Part shown: positions 16,571-29,906 of the stretch, piece by piece
Layout of the letters: every line of letters starts with the position of its first letter
Position numbering within the stretch: position 1 is the first letter of the stretch
Assembly: GCF_008831285.2 (NCBI RefSeq)
Contig: NC_045146.1
Coordinates: 22,523,703 to 22,587,702 of the forward strand
Direction: 5' to 3'
Source: Nymphaea colorata
Taxonomy: Eukaryota; Streptophyta; Magnoliopsida; Nymphaeales; Nymphaeaceae
DNA length: 64,000 nucleotides
Translations under genes and position numbers: made by a program
Notes under the pieces: model-generated
Databases searched by the model: none
What the model saw: only the letters and a program-made list of their open reading frames with translations
Told to the model about the DNA's origin: nothing

Positions 16571-19500
16571 TTTCACATCCTACACAAAACTAATGAATGC
16601 CAATAGCTACATTGGTTACAGAGAACTCAGGTGGATGTTTGATATCCTGAGATAATTTCAGTGTACTTCATCCCATGTACGGTGGGTGAAAAAATTTCAG
16701 AAAAAATAGTCAAAGTACCCAATGGTCGACCTTGTTTTCCCTGAAACTTCATTCCATCAGGCATCAAATGAGTAAAAATTTCAATGCTATATTTCGCCTG
16801 TGTTAGTTTCTTGTTGTACAAATTTTACCCTCAGTACAAACCCAAAAAAAAAAGTATCAGGGTTATCCCTTAATGTAGAATTATCCAGGTGAAGGACTTA
16901 CGGTTTCAACATCAATAGGATCCATCGCTTTAAGCTTCTGCAGATGACCAGTGGTGCTTGGATCAAATACACTTCCTAGGAAGCTGTATACTTCAGCAAA
17001 GTCAGGTACAACTGCATATCCGACCAGTCAACAGCATTAACATGGGGGATGAGTAAGGAGGAAAGCAAAAACTTAAATTCAGAAAACATTAAAGCTTCAT
17101 TTTCCATCTCCACGCCAAATAATACCCCAAAGCATATCACTATTTGTCCTTAGTCCTCCGGCTGATTCATCTCTTAACAAATCTCAACAAACTTACTGTA
17201 ACAAAAATGACCTTCTATAACATATGAAGAGCACTATGAGACTCCAGTAGGACGGGGAAACAAACCGAGCCAGCTCACTTGTAAAGAGCTCCTTCAATCT
17301 CATAAAATGAGCTTGGAAAGTGGAAGACAAACAAGATTAGGTGCTTGGCTGACTCAACTCATATATAAGCTCATTAACTAATATTTAATATATGATACCA
17401 ATATACCATAGACTTGAAATAAAACAACTTGCCAAATAATAGTGTTGTAAATGAACAAGTTTAGAGCTGAAACTCTATCTATTTAACACAAGCTAGTTCA
17501 AGCTTGACTTATTATGCTCCAGATCCAATTTATATTGCTGCCTTGAAACAAAGCATCTCACATGCCATGAAATTGGCACACCGCACAGCATTCAACTCTG
17601 ACATACTTTTGAGCTTGATGGCCTTGCTTACTCTAAGGATGAACCCAGGTTCTATATAGGACAGATTTCCCAGTCTTGGGTAACCCAAGAGCTATTGGAC
17701 AAATTTTAGATGAGATCAAGCAACTGGCCATCTTTGTCAGTAGGAATTTTAGAGAAAATAATTTGGATGGCACAAGATCAGATTCGTGGAAGTTCGAAAT
17801 ACAGTCTGATGGATTTCTGACCACGTCAATGTTGAAAATGGATAGAGGCTAGAAAGTCTATAAGAATAAAATTGTATATATATATATATATATATATTAT
17901 CTGTTTCTTCCAGACAGGCAAGCTGGGGTTAGGCAGACCCTGGCAAGCAGAATGCCCTTACTGGAAAATATAATCAACTTTTAGGGACACTCAGTTCCAT
18001 GGATTTTATAAGACACAAGAACATCACAAGGCATGCTGTGAAGGAATCTATTGCATGGAGATCTGCTATAATCAAAGAATGATACATGAGCCTGACACAA
18101 TTTACCTCGAAGTGGTGCACCCACATTTCCATGTTCAGCTACGTCGCATGCTGCCCAATGCTTTGAAGAGCTGTCTTTGGTACTAGAACTGCAATTATTA
18201 GGTACTGACAGCCCTGCTGCTCTTGTATCATCTGTAAACACAGTGAACCAAGTACAAATATAATCATAAAATATATGTTGTATCATTTGATAATGACAAC
18301 TGACATTTAGTTCAATGTTGACCATTTCTTGCAAAAGAAGGTTTAACCGTTTAAGAATCAATACTTGGACTACTCAATCCTTATATGATATATATTTATA
18401 TCTTTCTTTTTTTCAAACCTAGAAAACAAGGTTAAGTGTTTCTCCTTACCAAAGGGACTGTGATGAACATGTTTTCAGTGTTAGGCTTACGAAAAACGAT
18501 GAATAATTTCCAATGTTTCTATAGTTAAAGCCAGCTAATAGACATATACAGAACAGTACACACATACACACAAAAGAAAAGATGCCATTTTCAAAACCTT
18601 TACTAGTATGTGATGAATTGGCTGTGGGAATGGTGTTGTTTGCCCATGAATGCACAGCTGCAGTTGTTGTAGAGTTCCTGAGAATTGGAGATAAATCTGT
18701 CCGAAGAACACATCCAGGTTCTGGATGACTAGATGAAGAACGGAATGCAACATTTACATTTGGTGGAAGAAGTGCTGCAAAATCGTCCAGATAGAATTGA
18801 ATGACTTTTTTTATTTTTTATTTTTGCAACATCACAATATCCAAGAGAGGAAACAATGTCTCAAATTATAAACCAAGTCATAAGTCTTACACACAAGACT
18901 TGGATTAGTACCAACAGGCTTAACTCAAGACTATCATGCCTGATTCAGCATGAAGGCCCTGAGCCCATAATTTTCAAAAGGAAACTGATAAATCTTACCA
19001 TTTTTAGTTGCCTTCTGTGGATATGGATGAGCTGCCTTCCGCTTTGGTCGAGGAGGTGGCACATGTTCACTTGTGCCATTCTTTTGAACCTTCAAAAAGT
19101 ATTTTTGTGCATGACTTCGGATCTGATCAAATGAAAAGGAAAAAGGAAGCTTGATATTGGCAAAAATTGTCAAGTGATACAGCTAACTTGCAATATCATT
19201 GGTAGGTATAAAGCATAGAACCAGCAGGAACGTGCACATATGCAGGCTATTAATGAACCAATTAATACAGGACAACATACAGTACCAATTAGTAATCTAC
19301 ATTTATAATGAAATCATATGAAAAAAATTCAATAATTACTTCGATTGTTGTATCTAAATTATTCCTTTGCATGGAGAATGTAGGAGTTCCTTTGGTTGAG
19401 AACCCTCTCTACATGAAAGTAAAATAATGATTTAAGAGATTATCCTGTTCTCAAGTCAACCTTCCTGAGATGTTGTACCAACGAAAAATTGCTGATTTGA

Positions 19501-22500
19501 CACTATAAAACATTGACATTGTGCTTCATACATATCCCCTCATTCAGCACTAATAAAATTGGCAACAGAGAGATATACATACTGTTCAACAAAGGTACAT
19601 GAATATCATGAGAATAAGTGCCAAAGGTCCAATATGCAGGCATGCTTTTCCCTGAATGAGCAGAGAGAGAACTGTGGCAGCCATCAGATTACAAAAACCC
19701 ATGCAGTTCATATTCAATATGCATCAAGATTCATAGACAGAATGGTCTAGGCTAAAGTATTTCCAGTGCCTTTTACGTTCTTTTTGGCCATAAAGTCTAG
19801 AATAAGAAAAATATTGAACTACAAACCTGGATAACTGTTTTTGAGCCGACAAATGCTTCAATTTTCTTCCAGTCACGATCAAACCTGAAAGTTTCACAAG
19901 AAATAAAATATTACAAGTGCCACATATAGGTGAAACAGGAAAGAGAATGAGTATATTTTCAACTGCATGACGGAAAGTAAGAAGAACTGGAACCAATTAG
20001 GCACTTAATGTTCTACTATGGCTATTTATGATATGGCCAACACTAAAGTGGCAAAAATACCTACCAAAGAACTCAAATCTTGTTTATTTGATATCTTCCA
20101 AGCAGTCAAAGCCACCATTCTTTTATCCTTACGGGGAATTCCTTTCACACCCAAGATTTATGGCTGATCAAACTCATCTTGTCTTATCCAAAGTGGCATT
20201 ATGCATCAGGTTCATAATTAGGAACTTTGGCCTACAAATATTTACAAGTTTTTAGTATACAATATTCACATTGGTGCGCAGCAGCGCAGGACATACTCTT
20301 TAAAGTTAAAGGCAGCATTCTAATAATATCTGAAGATGATTAGTTTGATTTTATGACTTGACAGCTCCTTCTATCATGATCCCAGCTTGCTGCACCCAAA
20401 AAAAGTTCCTTGACCATGATAAGACACATCCATCCAGCAACTTATAGACATTGTTGACAATCTCAGGAGCACGCATCAAAAGGGATGGATAGTTGTAGAA
20501 TAATAAACCGTTTGATGCACCGTTTGATGCGAAGCAGCTTTCATTCTCAGCGAGATTCGGGTGGAGACATCCATTAAACATCAAGCATGGCATTGGGCAC
20601 ATGAATGATATATCATCATAATTTCCTCGAATAATGGATAGTTGTCCATGTCCAATACAATTCTCAACACTACCAGGCCATCGGAGAAGTTTCAAACTAG
20701 AAGATGCAATATCATGCATGAGATTTGCTCGTCTAGCAATTCAACTGTCATCCCATATATATATATATATATACATATATATACATATATATACATATAT
20801 ATATAGTAGCCAACCTGGAAAATTCAGTGTATAAACAGCTAGACAACAAAACCACATACCAATGTTTGAGATTCTAAGGAACACAGTGTGTTTCATTCAA
20901 AAATACAAATTTACAGTTATCAGTAACAGGCATTTTTTTGGTGCCAGTGGACTCCAACAAGGAGCTAACAAGAGTCCTGCAGAAATGAGCATGAAAGGTG
21001 GGGAATCATGTGCTAATCATCTCCAGATGGAAAGTTGGAGAAGAAATGGAGATAGATGTGTGTACAAACCAGTAGAGGTCTGGGTTCAACTTCCTGAGCT
21101 GCCCATCTATCCCTGGAATGAATAATTACGCTGTCGGCAATGGCCAGAGCAGTGGGCAGAGACTTTGTGAAGGAGGATCCATGGATTCCATGCACGAAGA
21201 GTTGCAGCAAAACAGGATATGCACATCTATGAATGGAAATCCCAATAGGGTTTGCCCTTATCCCAATAGTGAATCTATGTCTGCACAAGGATAACAGCTA
21301 TAGGCAGGCGATAATCTATGAATCAATTCAGCTGAAAGTTGTGTTCTGTAAGAGATGTTATGCAATGATGCACATGGAAGCTGTATGCAAAAATGGGGTG
21401 AGGGACAATGGCGGCAAATAGAGGAGGGGAAACCCCCTTAAAGGTAAGAAAGAAATGTCAGGAAAAGGAAGTTATAATGCGAACAGGGAAGTTGGTGAAG
21501 GGAGATCAGAGAGGAAGGATGGTGATGAAGTGCAAGGGCTGACAAATCATCCAATGGAGGAAGAGGTGAGAAAAGCAAAATACTTGGAGAGGATAACCTA
21601 GCCCCAGTGGACGAACCAGATCATGCACAGAAGCAAAAAAGCGAAGCATCCGGCAAACAGGGGACAGGGACAATGGCGGCAAATAGAGGAGGGGAAACCC
21701 CCTTAAAGCTAAGAAGGAAATGTCAGGAAAAGGAAGTTATAATACGAACAGGGAAGTTGGTGAAGGGAGATCAGAGAGGAAGGATGGTGCTAAAGTGAAA
21801 GGGCGGACAAATCATCCAATGGAGGAAGAGGTGAGAAAAGCAAAATACTTGGAGAGGATAACCTAGCCCCAATGGACGAACCAGCTCATGCACAGAAGCA
21901 AAAAAGCGAAGCATCCGGCAAACAGGGGACACATCTTCAACCCTGACTTTGTTTAATGCATTTGATGGCCTATTCATGTTGGAAGAGGAAACAGAATGGT
22001 CGTTTCCCCTTGGCTTTAGTTTTAATGTTGCTCAAGAAATAAAGCCTTGAGAGGTGATATAAGCAGTAGTCTGAGAGGAAATGTTAAGGCAAACAGGCAG
22101 GCACATGACCCTCTAAATGATCGCAATGTGCAGGAGGATCAAGAGGAGGGATGGATGCCGGTGGGTAAAAACTAAAAAGAGAAGGAAAGTGGTTGCAAGT
22201 GAGAAGAATGAGGCTAAAGGCAAGTGCTAAGAAGGGGTAGATGGAGCTAAAGAAATTAAAACCGAAGGACAATGTAAGTGCTTAGGCAATGGATCTGAGT
22301 ACAGAGACAAAATGATTCTCCCTTGCTGGAACTTGAGAGGGGCAGCCAATGAGGCCGCTAAGCTGGATTTTATAACTGATTAGGCAGTGAGAAGCCCAAC
22401 ATGGTTTTTCTTTTAGACATATTTGTGAAGGATGTTGTGGTAGTAAGTTTAGCCAGGAGATGTGGATTCGTTCAGGTAGAATCTAATTCAGCATGGAATT

Positions 22501-23813
22501 GCAAGAATAACGTGCATATGGAATTCAATATGGTGGCTAATGAAGGATGGGTGAAAAGAAGATGGAGCCTGACTGGGAAGTTTTATTCTCATGAATTAAC
22601 AATTCACATCATAGCAGTAGCAGTATATGTGTCTATTGAACTGAGGCAAACAAATGGGAGTTTCCTAGAGTTGGAGGACTTGTTGTCTGGGGTAAGGGAG
22701 CCAATAGTTTCTCTTGGCGACTATAATGCAACTCAGTGGACGGATGATAAAACTGGTAAGCCATCAAACAAACAGTCATGTGGTGCTTTAAATGCCTCCA
22801 TTCAGAATTGCAGCTTGGACTAACAAGAGGATGGGCCAGAAATCTGTTCACTACAAATTGGATAGGTGTTTCATGAGTCCATTTTGGCTCGACAGAATGA
22901 GATGCAGCTGAAGTGGGCAGGCTAAAACTAGGCCTACCTCTGATCATAAGGCAATTGTGCTGTCAATCAGAAAGCTCAACGACCAGGGAAAAGGTCGCTA
23001 CATATTCAAGTTTCACAAGCCTTGGTTGTATGTCCAAGAGGCAAAGGCAGTAGTGGAGGCAGAGTGAGCAAAGAAAATCAGTGGTTGCACGATGATAGGG
23101 GTTCTAAAGAAGTTGCAGGCAGTGAAGCAATCTCTTAGAACCTGAAACAAGGTGAGTTTCACTCAAATAAGTGAGAGAGCTAAATCCTTGCTCAGCAGAC
23201 TGCAGGGTTGTCAGAAAGAAATGGAAGAAGGGAGGATGAAGCTTATGGGAATATAAAGGAGGGAGCCAACTCCCACCAGATTTTTCATTGGAACAAAACC
23301 ACATACCAAATTCATGTTTTTCTACGAGAAGTATGCACCCAAGTCTCCAAACCCACAAATCAATAAGCACAATTCTGTCATGCCATATACCAATACTTGA
23401 GGAACCCAAAAAAAAAGGAAGACAGGAATAGAAACTGACGAGCTGAGAGCATTTCTTCCTCCTGGGAACTCATATTCTACGCCCCCAAACCCAAAACCCA
23501 ATTTCTCAAAAACTTCCTCCTCCCAAGGAGCCCACAAAATTTCAACACCAAAAGACCGAGAATAATAACTGCAAGAAAGAACAAAAGAGAAAAGGGGAAT
23601 AAAAAAGAGAAAAGGGGAACCACACCAAAAATAACAAAAAACACTTAGCAGACCAAGGAGGCGCACATACAGCTGCAGGGCTTCAAGAAACTTGTCGTGC
23701 TCTTGTTCCGTCCAGCTCTCCCTGGACTTGGTAATCGTGTATGGCTTCCGAATCTTCTTACCGGAGTCGTCCGACGACGTCGTCGCCGCCGATCCGAGCC
23801 CCTGCAGCGTCAT
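16291..23813 (-). CDS. REVEILLE8-like (RVE3/4/5/6/8 clade) single-MYB circadian transcription factor, 273 aa
   Basis: Exons, 5' to 3' on the minus strand: 23813-23671, 19884-19827, 19122-18999, 18774-18598, 18231-18106, 17011-16902, 16477-16418 and 16314-16291 (TAA), all GT-AG; lengths sum to 274 codons. Residues 19-76 form the SHAQKYF-type MYB repeat: [38 protein letters not shown] and IRSHAQKYF, followed by [17 protein letters not shown]. The C-terminal part has [18 protein letters not shown] and ILLLMGNL...FED, typical of the RVE8/LCL group. These nuclear factors bind evening elements and activate evening-phased clock genes. The exon 1 donor is set at GTATGT (23670) because only that split rebuilds Leu-Phe-Asp. 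Methionine 23813 is chosen because conservation starts just after it; an in-frame upstream ATG at 23963 exists. The short last exon (VQLKCLV) is less certain than the rest. Intron 1 (3.8 kb) carries an antisense LINE. Confidence 0.88.
17225..17540. repeat. Possible degenerate AGCTC/GAGCTT-rich repeat in a REVEILLE intron
   Basis: The intron between exons 5 and 6 has many GAGCT, AGCTCA and CAAGCTTG words in both orientations. This resembles the base composition of the hAT-like MITE at 50548-51036. No terminal repeats could be set, so the family call is weak. Confidence 0.3.
20755..20805. repeat. Imperfect (TA)n/(CATA)n microsatellite
   Basis: TA repeats are interrupted by regularly spaced C (ATATATACATATATATACAT pattern). 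Lies in REVEILLE intron 1 just before the LINE. Confidence 0.9.
20940..23260 (+). mobile_element. Degenerate L1-type LINE (ORF1-like and endonuclease remnants) antisense in REVEILLE intron 1
   Basis: Broken frames match a plant LINE. At about 21080-21125 is [15 protein letters not shown], typical of the DUF4283-type ORF1 protein. At 22313 begins [20 protein letters not shown], the start of an AP-endonuclease domain, then [43 protein letters not shown] and [10 protein letters not shown], which are endonuclease motifs in the right order. A TAG (22381) and a frameshift before TNKRMGQ (about 22820) plus later TGAs break it. No reverse-transcriptase motifs follow, so the 3' part is absent. The element is dead; borders are approximate. 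It lies in opposite orientation to the host gene. Confidence 0.75.
21402..21931 (+). repeat. Tandem direct duplication, 2 x 265 bp, inside the LINE
   Basis: Copy 1 is 21402-21666 and copy 2 is 21667-21931. Both begin GGGACAATGGCGGCAAATAG and end CATCCGGCAAACAGGGGACA. Only a few substitutions separate them, so the duplication is younger than the decay of the host element. Confidence 0.93.
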
Positions 23814-26800
23814 GTGATTCAGCTTTGCTAATACTAGACCGATTCGCAGACAGGAAAAAAGAAGAAAAACACCACCACATGGAGAGACATACAAAGATAG
23901 AGAGCACCACTGGTGCCTGTAGTTATTGAATGGTAGTGGTTCTCTCTCCCTCCGTCTCTCCAAGTTGTCTTACACCAAACTCTTTTTTTTTTAACTGTTT
24001 GATAGGTGGGGGAGAGAGAGAGGCGGGGTGAGAGCAAAAAACAAAAGAAGCAAAGAATGCAAGGCTGAGAAGGAGACTCCGACTCTGAAGACGCACTCAC
24101 GCACACGTACATGGTGGGAACGGCCTTCCCATCGTTTTCGACTGCGCTACTCTTTCTCATCAGGCCCCTTTCTTTCTGTTCAATGACTAAACCAGGTTTT
24201 TCTTTATCAACAATATACAGAAGCGGTTTACTTTTACACTTATCCATAAACGGGCATCCATTCATATGACAATGAAAGTGATATAAAATGCTAGTTTTGG
24301 CTGTATTGATGAACTGGTGCATTTTTGTGTTGATCTTCTTGCCTGGCAGAGCACTTACATAAAATCCGGATCTGAATGAAGACTGGGATTATCCTGTCTG
24401 TTAGAAATATCACAACACTGATCCTTTTTATATCCCTCTTTGTACAATCAATTGCAAGTAAGAGAGACGAAGAGAGGAGGAGTTAGGGTTATTGAATCTT
24501 GTGATCATTGTCACGCTCTTGTGTTTGATTCCTCTGCACTGCAAATTGCAGTAAGTGTGACATTCAAGTTGAATGATGCATTTTAGATCCACAAAGCAAG
24601 TCAGAACCTTAAAAGTGTAAGTCCTTAGGGGTTTTATGCCTAATTCAATTTTTCCTATGTAAACATTAAAAAAGATCATGTCCAATCTAGATAATAAATT
24701 GTGTGAGACTTAGTCTTAGCTTTAGTAAATGTGTCTACCTTCAACTTCATTAAGTCTCTTTGTCATTACAAAGGATATTAGCTTTTCCTTAAAATCAAAA
24801 TAATAAATGTGGTTTGAAATAGGAAAGGTCCAGGTTTAAGAAATATCCAATGGCCCAAACATGGATTAAATGAGGCAATGCTCATTAATTGCCACTTCTT
24901 TAGTTTCTGAACAGCGGTTACATCAGATTCATGGTTATATATGTTATTTTACTAAATAAGAAAATAAAAAACAGTGAGGCATCTGATTGAGATCGATGGC
25001 AAAATGTTGGCTCCCCAGTAGAAACTTCCTCTTTTGTCTAAAATTAGGACCCCACATTTGAAAGATCGAATGGAAGGATGATGGTTTTGGATTAATGAGC
25101 AACTTCAGAAACGAACGCACGTAGACATCGAGTTGAATTCTAACACTTCCTCTTGTATATTGTATATGGAGATAGAGCGACCTGATATTTGAGATTTTGT
25201 CACTTTTAATTAGGGGCGAAGTCAGAAAATTTTAGTTAAAAGGCACTAGTTATATAATTTTAAATTTTTAAGGGATACATATATGTAAATAAAATAAAAA
25301 ACTGTGAAGTTTTAACATAAAAATAAGCACTTTTTAAGGGTTTGTGTAGGCAATTGCCCACACCATGCTCATCTCCAGCGCTTCTTTGTCAATCCACATA
25401 AGTTTGGGGGCAATAAAAAATAACTATAAAATCAGACGCTACATGTAGCCACCTACTCTAGAAGAATGTCTAGTAGCAGCAAGTAGAGATACAAGTGGGT
25501 CAGATTGGTACATCGAAAGTGGAATTTTGGATTAAGAAATCAGAATGTTCCAGCACAAAATTTGGTGCACTTGCAACTTTAGATGCAATTTTCAATTATG
25601 TATGATGAACTATTTGACTCTATGACCATCCAAATTTTTTTCTTTTCCCTTGTTATAGCTATAGAATGTCATCTTCACAATTTAAAATCACTTACACCCA
25701 GTGGTCGATTATTTGGAGTCAAGACAGTCATTTTCAGGGCTGTTAAAGCCTGGAATTAAAAAAACAAACTCATGGAGTTGCAAGGGAATGCTTGTGAACA
25801 TAATCTTTAGAAAAATAAAGGAATTATACGATCTCTCGGATGATGTGCAGAAATCAAAACTTTTTTCTGATATTCATCCTCACCTTGAGTCATATGGCCT
25901 TTGCTTACCTCGTAGCTCCTGAAGATTTCTTCTCCTTGTTCATCTCAAATTGGTTCTTCAAGTCAAATTTGCCAAAAGAAACAAGGCTTTGCCGTGTGGG
26001 CGAGCTGCCCACCAAGACCATGGTTTTAACTAATCAACTTCACGTGAGCTTTGCTCTCGCCCTCACTTCGGCCTTCCAGGCTTCCACCCATCTCACCTTA
26101 CAAAATATAGTTTACTTGTTTTACACGGTAAGATTTTTCTTAAGTATAATAGATAAAATTGAAATTTTCTAGAAAAACCTCGGCAAGTTTTTTTAAAAAG
26201 TAAAAAAAAAATCCTAACAATAAAATGAAAAACCGTAAAAAACGCCAAAAAGTTGAAAAAAATGCATTTTTGGCTTTTTTTTTTTCATTTGGCACCTTTT
26301 TCAAAAAGACATGTTTGTTTCGGCTCATCTATCTTCGATGTGTAAAACGGGGGGTTTTTTTTTTTAAAAAAAAAAAAAAACCGGGTCTTCTGTGATAGTG
26401 GAGAAAAAAATACTGTAAAACTAAAAGTGCAAATGTCACAAGTGAACAGAGGCAAGATCTTCGAGCCAGTTGCCCAAGTGAGGGAAGAAATGGACTTGAA
26501 AGTTCAGGACGTGGGGTGTTTGGGGCTCGAGCTGTGAAGGAGAATCGGGGCCAGAGGAGTGCTATCCAAAGAATATTATGGCAAGAACCGTCGTTGCAAA
26601 TGCAAAGAAACATTGCTTCTGCAGGACATGGAAGCGGAAAGAAAAAGAGAGCACAGAGAAGCAAAATCCGTCAGGCTCTGGCAACATACTTCTACCCCAC
26701 TAGGATACTTCTACTATCTAGTAGGAGATCACTTGGCGTGCAGTCGGCTACACGATCCTTCTCCAATTCATGAAAGGGCAAAAAACGATGATTGATTGTA

Positions 26801-27160
26801 AGCACGCACCTTTCAGAAGCAGAGCATGAAGAATGATGCGAAGGAAAAAAAGTGGAATTTTTGCATTTTGAAATCAAGGGACGGATAACGTGTACACGGC
26901 TTGACAGTGCTTATATATGTGCAGATTTTCTCTAGCTGCCCTTTTTGCCAACTGAAGTTCATGGACATGGCAACGTCATGTCATACGTCTCGTTTTCAGA
27001 TTCCATGCACGGAGCAGACATACAACTCAGACAGGAGAGCCTACTCCTGTAGTTCAGATGTGTAATGAGTTAAAACAAGTTTGTGCCAACAGGATGGTAG
27101 GCGTCACACCAATGATAGACCTACTGAATGATGAAATCTACCCGAGAGGATATCAGGCCA
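23814..27160. other. REVEILLE upstream region and gene-poor spacer
   Basis: The first about 500 bases upstream of the REVEILLE start, CT-rich on the minus strand, are presumably its leader and promoter. The rest is AT-rich and holds a MITE remnant near 25213-25380 and a facing homopolymer run at 26347-26380 (G6T12A15CCGG-like). Small open frames at 25701-25922 and 26516-26795 match no family I know. Confidence 0.5.
25213..25380. mobile_element. MITE remnant with central GGCAATTGCC, copy 1
   Basis: It has a GGGGCGAAGTCAGAA-like left end, AT-rich core and the exact string TGTAGGCAATTGCCCACACC at the right, shared with 56621-56797. Degenerate GGCGGAGCCA-type termini are a common plant MITE pattern. 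Borders approximate. Confidence 0.5.
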
Positions 27161-29523
27161 TCATTCTTCTGGATCCTGATTGCTCAGTGATAGATCTGCC
27201 ATATCAGCAACCAAAAGGTTGAGATCGAGCTGCTTGTCTTCCTCGTTCACAACGAAGTTGGGATCATCCTTTTTGGCTGCTTCGATATCAAAAGGCACAC
27301 TTGGAAACGCAGGTTTGCTATCTGCAAGAGCTGTCTTCAGCTCTCGTTCAAAATCCCCCTCCTCCAGCTCTGTGTTCAGATCCCAAACCTTAAATATACT
27401 CTCTTCAGATTCCATTCCTCCAGCAGCACTAATAGGTACAGCGGAATCAATGCCTTCACCAGGATCAAGAGCAGAATAAACATAATCATTTTGCAGATCA
27501 TCCAACCCCATGATACCCTTGGCTTTCAGTAAAACTTCGTAAATCTCATGCTCATCATCAGATCTTCTCTCATCTTTATCTTCAGAAACATCAACATGCT
27601 CAATCTCATCTAAGGCATTTTTCAGTGCACCCCAATCATGAGCACCTGAACTGGGCACGTCACCATTGTCGAGAAAGCAAGAATTTATCCATGATGAGTC
27701 CACTTCATCCGAGTTTTTAGGCAAGGAACCTGGAGAGGAAGCAAGGTCCTGCAAGCACCACACAACTGGCTCAACGAATGAATACAATTAAAGTGATTGT
27801 CTAAGTTCTTCGAAAAAATGATTTTCCTAAGAAATCAATGAATTATCTGTTGATATAAATGCCATCTCACCAAAAATCTAAGTTCTCAAACAGCCTCCAG
27901 GGAAGAACCACCTTGGAAGGTAGTTGAGTTGGGCCGTTGAGTTGATGTGTTTTGCAAGTACGGCTTCTAAGAATAGGAACCTAATTCATACAAGCTTGCA
28001 CTTTACGTGTGTTTAATCTTATTCATTATCCCACACATGCATGGTCAATGCATGCATCAGTGACTATGCGACGGAGAGTGATTCTCAACTATTCCCTTTC
28101 AGTTCCCTACAGCAGCAAGATTTTTACATGATTCAATTTCTTTCTTGGAACAACCCAAAAAAGAAAATAAAAACAAAAAGCGATGAATTTCGGTCATGAC
28201 TGTCAATGCCAATATGGAGACTGCTTCCATTTTCAAAGTTTTGATCTTCAGAACTGGACACATAAATGTGCACGTACAAGACTGCATCCCATTCAATTGA
28301 ATAAAATCCTTTGCACATATGATGAAAGGAAAAGGAATATTTGCTCAAAGTAAGTTTCTCAGGATTTGTTTGATATTCTACAGATTTTGCTTACTCCACA
28401 GTCACCAACATGATTTCTTGGATGTAATTTGTCAAAGAATTTACATAGAAACGCTCTTCTCACATAAATACGGAAATAAACTGGGATGAAATAAAGAAAC
28501 GAGGATTGATGATCTAGAAACTATCTAACGAGAACCTCACAAACATTTTGCAGACTCTCAAAATCTGTACGGCAGAAATTTTTGCACATCCTAAAACTTT
28601 CAACCACAAACATTTCATGACATCTTCTTCATGATATTACTACGCTACAGTAAAATAACAATATCTTTAATACATCATCAGACAAAATACCATCAAAATT
28701 AGTCTCGTGCATATGATGATAAAGCACGATCACCAGTTACCAAAGCACAAGAGGAACTATCTGAAACTTATTTCCTTCCGAAAGACACTGTATTTTTTTT
28801 TCTATATCGTGTGTAACATTCCATCATTGACAGTTACCAATTATCTTAAAGCAGGAAGAACTGACATAAACGTCAAAATACAATCACAAGATAGGTGGTT
28901 GTCTGCAGCCCCACTTCAAATGTTTCGTCATTCACCAAAGTGCATCCAACCGTCTCCTTACGCGTACAAGGACGAAGACGATAAAGTTGCGTAACCTCTA
29001 ACACGTCACAGTATGCTAACATTTCTGGATAAGTAGATATAAGGTGCTAATACAAAAAGATTGCTAACCAAGACAATATACAAGAGTAATCAATAATCAA
29101 AAGTAACTAACTGTTAGAAATAAGTACTCTGTTCAGTAAAAAGATGGATTTTGAGGTTCCAAACTCATAAATTGCAGACATAGATGAAAACAAAGGAAAC
29201 CTAAATATGTGAAGATTGACGAAATTTCTTGCTTGCTTCCAATCAAACGAACGCCAGCTTTCCTTTCTCACAAACCTCACCTCCTTGATCAATTTGGTCC
29301 TCTACAACGTTAAAAATACTGAAAAGGGTCTAATTCAACAAAAATGCCTTGAAACCAATTACCAGATTCCTACTAGAAGAAGAACAGAACCAGGGTAAAA
29401 GAAAAGAGATGGGTTTTTTTCCCTTTATTGCTCCCCAAACAACAAAATCAAATAACAGAGTTCACTTCAACAATAAGTTATTAAAATTGTAGGAGAATCA
29501 AAATCGGAGAAAGGGCTTACCAT
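27161..29523 (-). CDS. Uncharacterised acidic plant protein, 196 aa, with an ATG-only first coding exon
   Basis: Coding exon 1 is just the ATG (29523-29521), directly followed by GTAAGC. After a 1.77 kb intron, exon 2 (27748-27161) continues GAC CTT GCT, giving MDLASSPGSLPKNSDEVDSS and so on to a TAA-type end. The acceptor at 27749-27751 (TTGCAG) is clean. The protein is strongly acidic with two charged stretches (VSEDKDERRSDDEHEIYEVL; LNTELEEGDFERELKTALAD) and ends KQLDLNLLVADMADLSLSNQ plus DPEE. It has no signal peptide, membrane segment or catalytic motif that I can see. I do not recognise the family. The alternative, that the exon 2 frame starts at an internal ATG at 27787, would read through the acceptor and is less likely. 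Codon use and length argue for a real gene. Confidence 0.7.
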
Positions 29524-29906
29524 GGACGTTGATGACTAGCAAGTCTGGCAGAGAGAGAGATGGGTGCCCAAAAGGAAGAAGAAAGTAAACAGCAGTTACT
29601 AACGTAAGAGAGCAAAGCAAGTAAAAAGGGCCTTTTGATGAGAAACAAGTGGGAAAGGGAGGGGGAGAGAGCAAAGGGATCAAAAAGGGAGAAGAAACAA
29701 AAGAGAATGTCCTAATACAAGAGAGCGAAGCAAGTTGAAGGGCCGGAGACTCGCACGGTGTTGTGGCTCGACGGAAGATGTTCCTCTCTCACCAATATGA
29801 AAACGCGCACAAAGTTGGGAATTGTGATCTCCGGAACGAGTTTTCCCATTACAGGGGACAACAAAAAGAGAAACGAAAACAACTAGCAGAGAGTAAGAAA
29901 ATATAT

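Noticed and set aside
23322-23666. Long extension of REVEILLE exon 1 through its donor
   Set aside because: The GTATGT donor at 23670 and the next exon rebuild the MYB repeat exactly; the extension reads into intron.
26341-26390. Facing T and A homopolymers (GGGGGG-T-A-CCGG) as a hairpin element
   Set aside because: Adjacent T and A runs fold by composition alone; no longer arms extend from it.
26516-26795. Overlapping small frames near 26.6 kb
   Set aside because: Both frames are similarly open and match nothing I recognise.
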